Positions 1 to 9,600 of a DNA stretch of 54,125 nucleotides are shown here, piece by piece. A program made the position numbers and the translations under genes. The stretch lies in NCBI RefSeq assembly GCF_018918205.1, contig NZ_JAHLQB010000082.1, forward strand, positions 1 to 54,125, written 5' to 3'. Below the pieces are notes generated by a model that saw only the letters and a program-made list of their open reading frames with translations, was not told the origin of the DNA and searched no databases. The stretch is from Lachnoclostridium sp. MSJ-17 (GTDB lineage: Bacteria > Bacillota > Clostridia > Oscillospirales > Acutalibacteraceae). How positions within the stretch are numbered: position 1 is the first letter of the stretch; each line of letters starts with the position of its first letter.

Positions 1-438
1 TTCATTGCCGCCTGTATTGCCAACGCATTGATTGAAAACGGCGTACCCGTTTTGATGACGAACTTCTCAAAAATTCTGAACCAACTGTCCGCCATGTTCA
101 ACGAAGATCGCAACAAATACATCGATAGCATGAACAGCTACAGTCTGCTGATTATCGACGACCTCGGAGTTGAGCGCAATTCTGAATTTGCGCTGGAACA
201 GTTATTCAACGTCATCGACAGCCGCTACCGCAGTAAGAAGCAGTTGATCGTCACAACTAATCTGACACTGGATGAGCTAAAACACCCAAAGAGCTTAGCG
301 CACGCTCGAATCTATGACCGCATTTTGGAGCGCTGCGTGCCGCTCAAGGTGAACAATCAAAACATCAGAAAGCTCAACGCGGCGGATACTTTGAGCACGG
401 CACGCAAACTGCTGACTGCTGAAAAGGAGGATTTATGA
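1..438 (+). CDS. DnaC/IstB-type ATP-binding protein (5' part outside window)
   Basis: C-terminal part of an AAA+ ATPase of the DnaC helicase-loader family. The reading frame is open to the first base of the window, and its opening residues (FIAACIANALIENG) are the region normally just after the Walker A loop, so the P-loop itself lies upstream. The Walker B motif LLIIDDLG is seen, followed by the RSKKQLIVTTNL sensor-1 strand and a conserved arginine-rich segment (ARIYDRILERC). In mobilizable elements such proteins help load the helicase for replication of the element. The stop codon overlaps the ATG of the next gene (ATGA), so the two are translationally coupled. An IstB transposase helper is the main alternative, but the downstream relaxase favours DnaC. 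Confidence 0.85.
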   Translation, partial: FIAACIANALIENGVPVLMTNFSKILNQLSAMFNEDRNKYIDSMNSYSLLIIDDLGVERNSEFALEQLFNVIDSRYRSKKQLIVTTNLTLDELKHPKSLAHARIYDRILERCVPLKVNNQNIRKLNAADTLSTARKLLTAEKEDL

Positions 439-656
439 ATAACAATTTTAACGATAAGGAATTGCTGCAGGCAAAGCATCGACTGGAAGAAGCGCAGGCG
501 CGAAACCGCCAAAAGGAGCGAAAAGCACGGACACGGAGATTGATTCAGGTCGGCGCAATTCTGGAAAGTGTCTTACCCGAAATCAAGCACATGAATCCGG
601 AAGAAATCAAGAATTTTCTGTTACAGCGTTTGTATTTTGGTAACAGGCAGCCGTGA
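435..656 (+). CDS. Small DUF3847-like protein of a mobilization module
   Basis: A 73-residue charged, mostly helical protein with a basic centre (RNRQKERKARTRRLIQ) followed by GAILESVLPEI. The R-x-R-x-x-R-L-x-x-x-G-x-x-L-E-S pattern and the position between a DnaC-type ATPase and a MobA/MobL relaxase match the DUF3847 family of Firmicute mobilizable elements. Function is unknown. A role as an accessory DNA-binding protein of the relaxosome is an inference from its basic character and context. The start is fixed by the GGAGG seven bases upstream and by the 4-base overlap with the preceding gene. Confidence 0.7.
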   Translation: MNNNFNDKELLQAKHRLEEAQARNRQKERKARTRRLIQVGAILESVLPEIKHMNPEEIKNFLLQRLYFGNRQP

Positions 657-667
657 TTTATTTCCCG

Positions 668-731
668 AAGGGCGCACTTACTCACCACCTGTAAAACAGG
701 CGGTGGTACTGCCATCGCGGCAGCCGTGCGC
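668..731 (-). other. Predicted oriT with MobQ-type nick core
   Basis: Read on the minus strand, 680 down to 668 is TAAGTGCGCCCTT, matching the nick-region core of the RSF1010/MobQ oriT family. By analogy the nick lies between bases 673 and 672 on the minus strand. Just 5' of it on the same strand is an imperfect hairpin (684-692 with 696-707), three bases from the core, the same layout as RSF1010. A second hairpin (709-713/719-723) and an outer stem (672-677/726-731) complete a compact structure. It lies just before a relaxase gene of the matching family. Confidence 0.8.
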
Positions 732-784
732 TCTCCGAGGGATTACGGCTTATTGAAAGCCTATTTTGTGAAAGGATTCTAATT

Positions 785-2467
785 ATGGCGATTTATCATT
801 TAGAAGCAAAAGCCGTCAGCCGCGGCTCAGGCAGGAGCGCTGTTGCAGCCGCCGCATATATGAGTTGCTCCGAAATCCACAACGAATACGACGGCGTGAC
901 ACATGACTTTACGCGAAAAAGAGGGCTTGTGTGGCAACAGATTTTTCTGCCGAAAAACGCGCCGCCCGAATGGACGGACAGAAGCGTTTTGTGGAACGCG
1001 GTTGAAGCTGCCGAGAAATCCAAAGACAGCCGACTCGCACGCGAATTAGTCGTTGCCCTGCCAATCGAGCTCGACAAAATGCAATGGATAAAACTTCTGA
1101 TGGAGTATATCCGAAAAAATTTTGTTGCAGACGGAATGTGTGCCGACATCGCCATTCACGACACCGACGGTCACAATCCCCATGCGCACATTCTGCTGAC
1201 GGTCAGACCTTTGGACGACAAAGGCAAGTGGCAGAACAAGACCGAAAAGGAATATCTCTGTGTCAAAAGCGGCGAAGAAAAAGGCTTCACTTCTTCGGAA
1301 TTTGTGTCAGCAAAATCGAAAGGATGGGAGAAGCAATATCAATATTTTGTCGGCAAAAAGAAGGTGTACATGCCGCCGTCAGAAGCCGAAAAGCACGGCT
1401 ATGAACGCGTCAATAAATATCCGAAAAGCACCAGATTCGGGCGACAGAATCCGATCGCCGCCCGTTGGAACAGCGACGAGCAGCTTGTCGTATGGCGCGA
1501 GCAGTGGGCGCAGATCACAAACAAACATCTTGATGAAGCAAATCACTCCGACGCGCACATCGACCACCGCAGCCACGCCGACAGAGGACTTGACGAACAG
1601 CCGACCATTCACGAGGGTTACGTTGCCCGAACCATTGAGCAAAAAGGTTTTGTCGCCGACCGCTGCGCAATCAACCGTCAAATAAAGGCAGATAACGCCC
1701 TTCTCCGCGAGTTAAAGGCTGCCATGAAGAAAATCTCGCAAACCGTCAAAAACACGCTCCCTGCCCTTGCAGAGGCGATGGAAACGCTGCGAGAAAAGAT
1801 GATTGTCCTGCGTTATCATATTCAAATCGGCAACGCCGTCAGTCGGGAAGGCAAGCGCACTATTCAAGCTGAAAAAGCAACCTTAGCCAGATACACCGCC
1901 GTCGGCGAGCAAATCACAGCCAAGAAAAAAGAACGGAAGGAACTTCAAAACAAAAAGAAGTCCACTCCCGTCCTGCGGATAGCAATCCAGCGCGATTTAT
2001 CCCGGCAAATCGCCGAGCTGACAGAAGAGCTCGAAGAACTGAAATCCGAAAAGCTGCGCCTGCTCAAAGAATTGAAATGCACCGATGATAACGGCGTTCT
2101 AAAGGTACAGAGCGAAATCACTAAAATCGAAACCGCCCTCGCCACTTTGGCCAAAGCCGAGAAGAAGAACATCTCCAAGCTCAACAAGGCAATTCAGCGA
2201 TACAAGGATTTGAAAAAACAATCAGCAGCTTTTGATAAAGGCGAATTTGCCGCCGCGCGTTTAAGAATCCGTCCCGAAAAACAGCTATCCGCTGAGAACA
2301 AATTACAATCCGCCTATGGAAAGAATTTCAGTATCAGAAGCTTGTTCACCGCGATTCATGAAACTGATAGAACACTCAACGACTCGATTGATTTAGCCGC
2401 CGCGAAAGAATTTGAATATCGTCAGCACGAACAACCGCGTAGTAAAACTTCCGGTCTCACCAAGTAA
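785..2467 (+). CDS. mobL: MobA/MobL (MobQ family) relaxase
   Basis: A 560-residue DNA relaxase that nicks oriT and pilots the transferred strand during mobilization. The N-terminus (MAIYHLEAKAVSRGSGRSA) is the family signature, and Tyr25 in AAAAYM lines up with the catalytic Tyr25 of RSF1010 MobA. The metal-binding histidines are in HNPHAH (about residues 130-135). The IDHRSHADRGLDEQP segment is also conserved. From about residue 300 the protein is a long charged coiled coil; no primase domain is seen. The start has AAAGGA 8 bases upstream. The predicted oriT is 54-117 bases upstream. No mating-pair genes are present here, so the element would need a helper. Confidence 0.93.
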   Translation: MAIYHLEAKAVSRGSGRSAVAAAAYMSCSEIHNEYDGVTHDFTRKRGLVWQQIFLPKNAPPEWTDRSVLWNAVEAAEKSKDSRLARELVVALPIELDKMQWIKLLMEYIRKNFVADGMCADIAIHDTDGHNPHAHILLTVRPLDDKGKWQNKTEKEYLCVKSGEEKGFTSSEFVSAKSKGWEKQYQYFVGKKKVYMPPSEAEKHGYERVNKYPKSTRFGRQNPIAARWNSDEQLVVWREQWAQITNKHLDEANHSDAHIDHRSHADRGLDEQPTIHEGYVARTIEQKGFVADRCAINRQIKADNALLRELKAAMKKISQTVKNTLPALAEAMETLREKMIVLRYHIQIGNAVSREGKRTIQAEKATLARYTAVGEQITAKKKERKELQNKKKSTPVLRIAIQRDLSRQIAELTEELEELKSEKLRLLKELKCTDDNGVLKVQSEITKIETALATLAKAEKKNISKLNKAIQRYKDLKKQSAAFDKGEFAAARLRIRPEKQLSAENKLQSAYGKNFSIRSLFTAIHETDRTLNDSIDLAAAKEFEYRQHEQPRSKTSGLTK

Positions 2468-2487
2468 AATATCACAGAGCAGACAGC

Positions 2488-2526
2488 AAAAAATTTAGAG
2501 CAACAAGCATTTCTGCCTGTTGCTCT
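2488..2526 (-). terminator. Rho-independent terminator of the LRR-dockerin gene
   Basis: A perfect 9-bp inverted repeat, AGAGCAACA (2497-2505) and TGTTGCTCT (2518-2526). On the minus strand the stem is followed by a T run (2488-2496). It sits 6 bases past the stop of the gene ending at 2532. Confidence 0.85.
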
Positions 2527-2531
2527 TGAAA

Positions 2532-3431
2532 TTATTGTGTTATTATCTCTCCGATCGGATAGGGAATCTCATACTCGGCAAGGAACATCTGTATTGCAGT
2601 CGCGTCGGAAATATCCAAAACGCCGTCGCGGTTTGCGTCTGCTGCTAACTCTTGAAGCTCATTAAAGTCTTCCAGTTCAGCAAGATTACGCTGAATAGAG
2701 GTTACATCGTTGATATTAACATAGCCGTCGGTGTCCACGTCTCCCAGCTTAAATTCGTCAAGGATCTTGAAAGGAATATTATTGTCCTTGGCGTATTGGT
2801 GAGCATATGAGCCGTACCATACGCCGAGGGTGAGGTTAGGGGAGTTATAAAAAGCAATAGTAGATATACTTGTCACGCTTTGGGGTATTACAATGTACTC
2901 CAGCATAGGGCAATTTGCGAATGCAAGTCTGTTAATGCTTTCCACCGAATCGTTCAGCGTAACCTTTGAAAGCGAAGCACAGGAATTAAAACACTGTTCC
3001 GGTATTGTTTTTGCGCTTGATTGAATATCTATCTCAGGCAAAAACTGACAGTTTTCAAATGCGCGTACACCAATTGTTGTGATAGACGGTGTGAGCGTTA
3101 CCTTTGACGATAAACCGGAATTGTAAAATGCTTCAACGCTAATCAGCTCAAGGTGAATAGCATTGGAAAAATCAACCGCTGTCATATTTGAATCGTTCTT
3201 AAACGCTCTGCCCGAAATAGATGTTACATAACGATTTGCGAATGAATCAGGAACCACAAGCGTATCTGAGCTGTAGTCCCAGGCATAAAGCGAAACAGAT
3301 GAATTATTAATGATTGTATAAGAATATCCGTTTACTTCATAAATCGTTTCTGCGTTGATTTGAAACACAGACATTATACACAGCATAGCCGCAATGGTGA
3401 ACGGCAGAACTGTTTTTTTTATTTTATTCAT
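2532..3431 (-). CDS. Secreted leucine-rich-repeat protein with C-terminal dockerin
   Basis: A 299-residue exported protein. It starts with a signal peptide (MNKIKKTVLPFTIAAMLCIM, cleavage probably after INA). BspA-type LRR_5 repeats follow to about residue 220, with recurring AFxNCxxL and IPxSVTSI phrases. The last 65 residues form a type I dockerin with two calcium-loop repeats (DVDTDGYVNINDV and DANRDGVLDISDA). Dockerins bind cohesins, so this protein is probably displayed on a cohesin-bearing scaffold encoded elsewhere. I start it at the ATG at 3431 because the signal peptide begins there and GGTGAT precedes it; an in-frame start at 3464 adds 11 residues without a better ribosome site. Confidence 0.9.
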   Translation of the reverse strand: MNKIKKTVLPFTIAAMLCIMSVFQINAETIYEVNGYSYTIINNSSVSLYAWDYSSDTLVVPDSFANRYVTSISGRAFKNDSNMTAVDFSNAIHLELISVEAFYNSGLSSKVTLTPSITTIGVRAFENCQFLPEIDIQSSAKTIPEQCFNSCASLSKVTLNDSVESINRLAFANCPMLEYIVIPQSVTSISTIAFYNSPNLTLGVWYGSYAHQYAKDNNIPFKILDEFKLGDVDTDGYVNINDVTSIQRNLAELEDFNELQELAADANRDGVLDISDATAIQMFLAEYEIPYPIGEIITQ

Positions 3432-3453
3432 ATCAATCACCGTTTTTAGTAGT

Positions 3454-3481
3454 GCAGGCAGCACAAGATTGTACTGCCTGC
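3454..3481. other. Strong intergenic hairpin
   Basis: GCAGGCAG (3454-3461) pairs with CTGCCTGC (3474-3481), and inner ACAA/TTGT pairing extends the stem. There is no T run on either side, so it is not a standard terminator. It lies between the small peptide gene and the LRR-dockerin gene and could stabilise or attenuate the transcript. Confidence 0.6.
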
Positions 3482-3496
3482 GAAAGTTGTATAGGA

Positions 3497-3652
3497 TTAG
3501 TCGCCGCCGCCTGCTGCGCCGCCGCCTGCACCGGTAGCCAAACCGCTTAGGCGAATTTGTTCGCCTCCGATGTCATCTCCATCGCCATCCATAATTCTTG
3601 AAAAACTTAATTTCACCAAATCAAATGAAGGCTCATCATAGGTTTTTTTCAA
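3497..3652 (-). CDS. Small glycine-rich peptide, 51 residues, unknown
   Basis: A short gene 15 bases past the stop of the giant adhesin. The peptide opens KKTYDEPSFDLVKLSFS, continues with an acidic stretch MDGDGDDIGGEQ, and ends GAGGGAAGGGD. The ribosome site AAAGGAGG is 9 bases before a TTG start at 3652; a GTG at 3658 is in frame but only 3 bases from it. There is no signal peptide or membrane segment. Short peptides with this KKxYxxPxFxLV opening and a Gly/Ser-rich acidic tail recur in Ruminococcaceae, as far as I recall without assigned function. A modified-peptide precursor or a partner of the adhesin are both possible; nothing here decides. Confidence 0.6.
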   Translation of the reverse strand: MKKTYDEPSFDLVKLSFSRIMDGDGDDIGGEQIRLSGLATGAGGGAAGGGD

Positions 3653-3667
3653 TTTCACATTCCTCCT

Positions 3668-6600
3668 TTAGGAAGCCTTAGCTTGCCTGGAACCGTCGGT
3701 TATTGTAGCAATGTCGTAAATCGTAAAGTAAACCGGATTGCTGATAATTACTTCTGCTGAATCTCCCGTACCATACTTGATGAACGAATACGCTCTGTAA
3801 CCAAAGTTTCTGCGGGTTGTTGCTTTAGTGTAAGTATCGTTACCGCGATTTGTTGTTGAGCTGACATTTGCAATACCGTAGTAATACTCAATGCCGTTTC
3901 TCGGGTCAAGCTTACTCTTATTGACAAACGAAACCATGTAGCTTCCTGCCGTTGCAGTTCCTGCAGTATCCTCAGTGGTAGCTTTTATTTTAGTTCTCGC
4001 TGCTTCTGTACCATCGCCATTTTTAGACTGATAGGTATCAACCCAATCGTCCTCAAGATCGGTGATATCTCCGACATCTAAGGTTTCGATAATTAAGCCG
4101 GTGTTAAAGTTGGAATTTATAATCGTATTAATCTGCTTGCCTTCATACTCAAAGCTGAGCATAAAGTCAGTAAAGATTCTGTCGCCGAACTTAGAGTTGC
4201 CCCAAAGACCGTTAGCGTCGCCGCCGCCGCCGTAGTTCCACTGGTCACGTGTCGTGCCGAGGAAGGTGATGGACGCGGTCTTATCAGACATTACCTCTTT
4301 CTGTTCCTGTGCAGACATTTCCTTCTCTTCTGAATAAACAGGCTTCAAAATGGTGTTCTGATAAATCGCCTGGTTCAGAGTTGAAGAATAGCTCTTCTGA
4401 TAGCAGACTCCTGGATCGCCGTCAGCATTTTCGGTATAGTACTCCCAATACCTGAACGTGCGTTTCTGATCGGGATTGATCGCCTCGTTATACAGCACAT
4501 CGGGAACCTTAAGGAGCTCAGGCTGTTTATCCTCTGTCATTTCCGACTGATTATGAACATCATTGAGCGAGAACCAATCAAGGAAGTCCATGTTGATAGT
4601 TTGGCGCACAGTAGTAACATCGTCATAATCCTTGTATACTTCTTTGTCGGTGTCATTTTCTTTTGTGACAGCAAAGGTATATTTGTTTGGTGTTGACGTG
4701 TCAAGAGTATACTCGAACGGCATCATAAAGCTTACATGAATGGTTGTATCAAGGTCTTGACCGGCCGTAAGATCTTCACAGCTGAATGTAAATGTCTCGG
4801 GATCATACGAAATCGTCTGACCTGTAAATGTCCAAGTCAAGTCTTCCATGAAGTTTGTTTCGTAGGGAGATTTCGCAGCGAGGAATTCAGCTGATTTATC
4901 AGCCTTGAATACGGGATTATCACCGGTTAAATCAAGATATGTCTTAACCTCTTCATTTGTGAACGAACCCGTCGACCTATAGGATTGATCGCCCCACAAG
5001 GTGTCGTTAGACATCTTGCCGTCCTTAATCAGCTTACGTGTGGTGAATTTATAAGTGAAATCGTACTTATATTTGTATTCCAGCTTAGAGTAGAACGGCA
5101 TTACGCTGACCTTCTGACCCTTGGTCGTACTGTCAAACAGCTTAGAGATCGCGAAAGATATCGTAGCAGTCGGTGCTGTCGGTGTTGATTTATTAACCGT
5201 AACGGTTGCATCAAGGTCAAGACCGGTACCGCTTGAATCATTCAGCACGTTCATGGCTGAATAAATTTGCTCGTAGAATTCGCTGAAAACATATGGATCT
5301 GTAATACCAGTGGTTGTGAGCGTGATTTCAAGGGTGTAATTGGAATCATTCTTGATATACGTCGGATCGATTGTGATATCGTTAGCCGTTCCGCTTGCCG
5401 GATAAGACTCTACAGTATTACCGCCGTTCTTAACCTTAGCTGAAACAGTGCAAGTCGCTGTGCCGGCAGAATCAGGATGCAGGAAGTGCGTGATCTCAAG
5501 CTCACTCTTGGTGTTGCGAACGGTAGCGGTAGCATCGGTTGTACCCATTCTGAACTGCTTGCCGTTTAACACGCTGCCACATGTTTCAGCACCGGTAATG
5601 GTGATGTCATTAAAGGCATAGTCAGAGGAGCCGGAAATTTTCTCGCTGACCTCAACGATCGCGTTTTCGGGAACCTTCGGAATGATGACCGAATGACCGT
5701 GTCTGACTGTAATTTCACCGTTCTCATTCATCTGTTGGTTTTGTCCGTCAACAACGCAGTACAGCTTATACGGCTGGAAGTCATAATTACCGAACTTGAA
5801 CTTGACGACAAAGGTAAAGGATTCATTGGGGTTACTGTCGTTAACGTTTTTGACCAGCGTCAGGTCATGCGTCTTCATCTGGTTGGTAAAGCGTGCCCTT
5901 ACTCGTATATCGTCCATACCACCGGTACCGCTCGGCATAGTTACTCTAAACGTCTCTTTTCCGTCAATTTCTCCGACATAATCATGTCCAAGCGACTTTT
6001 CTTTACCGTTAGCATCAAGCTGGGCGATGTTTGTATACGAGAACGGATTTTCGAATGTTGTGCCGTCCGGCAATGTATCCCCATATTTGTAGTAATGGTA
6101 CAAGCTGTCTTCGGGAATGCCTTCCGATACCGTAATCTTTTGCCCGCCGTCATACTGCTGAATGAAATTGGCTCCCTGGTCGTTATACAACTGATAGCTG
6201 AACGAATTACCGTTTCCTAAGGTCGGCGTATAATCAGATGAACCTATTGCGTATGTTATTCCCGTATTTCCGGTGTGAATTCCGTCAGAGCTTTGATTAA
6301 TTGTAAACTGCTCGGTTTTAAGGGTTTCACCCGAAGGTACGGTAACGCCAAGATCTGTGCTGACGTAATCCGCCTGATAGGTGTGCTCAAACTGAGTGAT
6401 GTCAGCGCCCTGGTCGTTTTTGTAAGCTGTGCTGCTGCTGTTTTTTGCGGTGTTGGCTGTCGTTGTCTCAAAGAAGCCGGAGTTAACGTAGTTGGTTCTG
6501 ACCTTTTTGTCAACCGTAAGGAGGTTGGGAACGGGGTGGAACGAGAAGCCGAATTGCAGGTTGGAGCTAAACATACCGCGCTCCATGTAATAGATGGTCA

Positions 6601-9600
6601 TCGTGTGGATCACATTGGGCTTGGTTTTGTCAAACCATGTTGTTCCTCCGTCTGTACCGAAAGATGTGGTATTCGGTGTTAATACTGCACCACCTGTACC
6701 ATTTGCAATGCTTTCAGTTCTGTCGCCTGTTGCCTCCATATCGGCAAAGTCGATTTCACCCGTAGTAGCACTGTGGTCGCCGCCGAGGTCGAGAACGAGG
6801 TGACCGTCGATAAATACCCACAGGTCGTCGTCTCCGGAGAATTTAAACTTCTGGTGGTTATCTTCAACATTTGTGCCGCCGTTCGCAACGGTTTTGATAA
6901 GACCGCCTTCGTTGATAGTGAAGGGGATTTCGAGCTTCATGCCGAAGCCGAGGTCTTTCGCCAGTCCGCCTGAGTTAGACGCCTGAGCATAGTCAAACGG
7001 GAAAAATCCGAATTTATCATTGGCTGATTTAACGAACTTATTACCTGATGCGGCTTTCGCGTAATAATCGATTTCATATTTATTGGTGGTAGCATTTTTG
7101 GTGATAAATGCGTTATCGTTACCATCCGTGCTGTCATACTCATAATACTGATACTCGGTACCGTCATACGTTTTATTATGAATATGCATCGGGAAGGATT
7201 CGGAACGCAGAATCTCAGCAAGGGTTTCTCCCTGTGTGTTTTCACCGGAGAGGAAGTCCTCGTCAAAATACGCCATCACAGCGCCGTTATCGTTTTCCGC
7301 GCCTGCTTGATAATAATGGATATTGTCACCGGCAAGCGTTTTGCCCGTCAAACCGGTAACCGCAGTTACACCTGTTGATCCATCTGAAAGATAACCGGAG
7401 TTATTGGCTAAAGTTGTGGTGCTCCAATTTGTATAGCCCGAAATAATTTCACTTTCTTTGGTTTCGCCTGTTCCGACGGGGTTACATTTATCAATAGACA
7501 GGGTCCCACCGTCCTTTGAAACCAAATTCAGATTACCGATATACAAAGGATAGGTAACACCGAAATCGGTCGCGTGATCCGACAATGCTTTGTTAAATGT
7601 CTTATAAGGGTTCCACTTGAAATCATTACCATTACCTGTACTATAATCGGCTCGTACCGGACCGGTTGAATTGTAATCTTTAATGCCGCTGATCCAATTT
7701 TTCGTGCCATCCGAACCATCGAGCTCGTTATCTACATAATAGTCATAGAAGGTCGCTTTAATGGAGCTGTACACGCTGGAGGTAATGGTGGAGCCGTTAT
7801 AAACCGCATGCTCATTATTACGCGCCTTGTAATTTTTCCATGTACCGTTGGTTGTGGGGCTGGCTTGATTGGAGCCGGCAGTGTACATGGGGTTTGTGTT
7901 CTCCCACGGAATGGTGATGTGGTAGTATGCCACACCGCCAACCGTGTCGCTGCTGTTGGTGTTGCCGCCCTTACCGACGAAGATGATGTAAGGCGTTCCC
8001 TCGGGAACCTGAACCGACCATGTATTGGTATTGTCGAGCTTGGTCATGGTTTGACCTGACCAGATACCGAGCGGCTCAAGTGTCTTTTCAGTCTGGTCGG
8101 GAGTACCGTACCACGCATACGCCGATACCATGGGGTACTTGGAATAGTAGTTATTGAAGTACACCGTTCTCGGCGGCGCCGTCTTCATGGTAATGCTCAC
8201 TGTAGTATCGCCGGCGGGCATGGTCATGGTGCGCGCGTTTCCGCCGCCCGTGATTGTTGCCGTGCTGCTCGTATCGTAGGTTCCAGTAACGGTATCAATC
8301 GTGTAGGGCGTTTTATTGACGATCTCGGGTAAGACGTTAATGGAAACCGATTCGCCGACTAAGATATCCTCAATCGTTTCGCCCTCGTCGATGGTTACGC
8401 CGCCATACGAAACGGTAGCGGTTCCGTGGTCGACGTCGTTGAGGGTTACAGACTTGATTTCTGCATCTTTAATCGCCCAAACATCGCCGGTCGCAGGGTC
8501 AAAGATAATGTTTGCATCGTCAGTTGAAGAAAATGGCGAATCATCATTAAGAGCAAGAGCTTTAGTGCTCCAATTAGAAGTACTAGACCACTGATCCGAA
8601 GCAATAGTCTTAGCTTTATCACGACCGTAACCATTGATTGTTGCTTGTTTCTGAGAATAATTTGAGTCACTTTCCCTGTAAATCTGGAACCAGTTACTCT
8701 TTTTCTGCTTTTGGGTGCACATGTAAAGTCCACCCGCAATTTCTACCATCGTGTGATATTTTCCACCACCACTGTTAATGTATAGTTTATATCCCGGGTC
8801 GCGGAATTTACCGATGACATTGATCGCCGCGGAATCGACGGTGAGGGTTGTGGGAGTGGTGGTTCCGGACGCGTCGCCCGACCACATATTGAAGTATTTG
8901 CCGGTTACGGGAGTTGCTGTAAATTCGACTTCTTGATCTTCATAGACCAAATCGCCGCTGGCAATCGCGACGTCGCCTACTTTGGCAGTAACCGTACCCT
9001 TTGTCGCGTCGTTTGTGTCAAAGGTGACGGCATACTTATCCTTCTCAATAAACTCCACCGTAAAGCTCAGTCCGCCCTCGGGATAAGAAGCGGGCATAGT
9101 TCTTGTGCTTGTGCTATCTTTTGTTACGTCATCCGTGTAGTTGGTGCCGTTGAAGCCCTCGCTGGTTCTCTTTACCTTTGTGGTATCGGTATCGTCAGGC
9201 GTGTGGTTAAACGTCGCGGTGTTGGACGTTCCCGCTTCCACAAACATCTCCGAATGAACCGAAGCCGCACCTTCATCGGGGTTGTTGACGTAGTATTTTA
9301 TGGGGTAATACACCTTAAACTTTGTATAGTCAACCTCAGTTGCCGTTTCGCTTTGATCATTGTACTTGCCAGTTCCATCCCATGTAACAACATATACTTT
9401 GCCCTTGACCATTCCGGTTTGCGCTTTAGATTGATAATTCCAAGAACTACTATCTCTAGAAATAAAACTAGTGGCTGTTGATCCTGTATAAGTATATTCT
9501 ACAAGGTAATATGTATCGCCATTATACGTAATGGCATTCGCATCAGTCTTTGTGATATTTGTTCCGGTATCAGTAACGCCGCCATAAGCATATGACTGTT

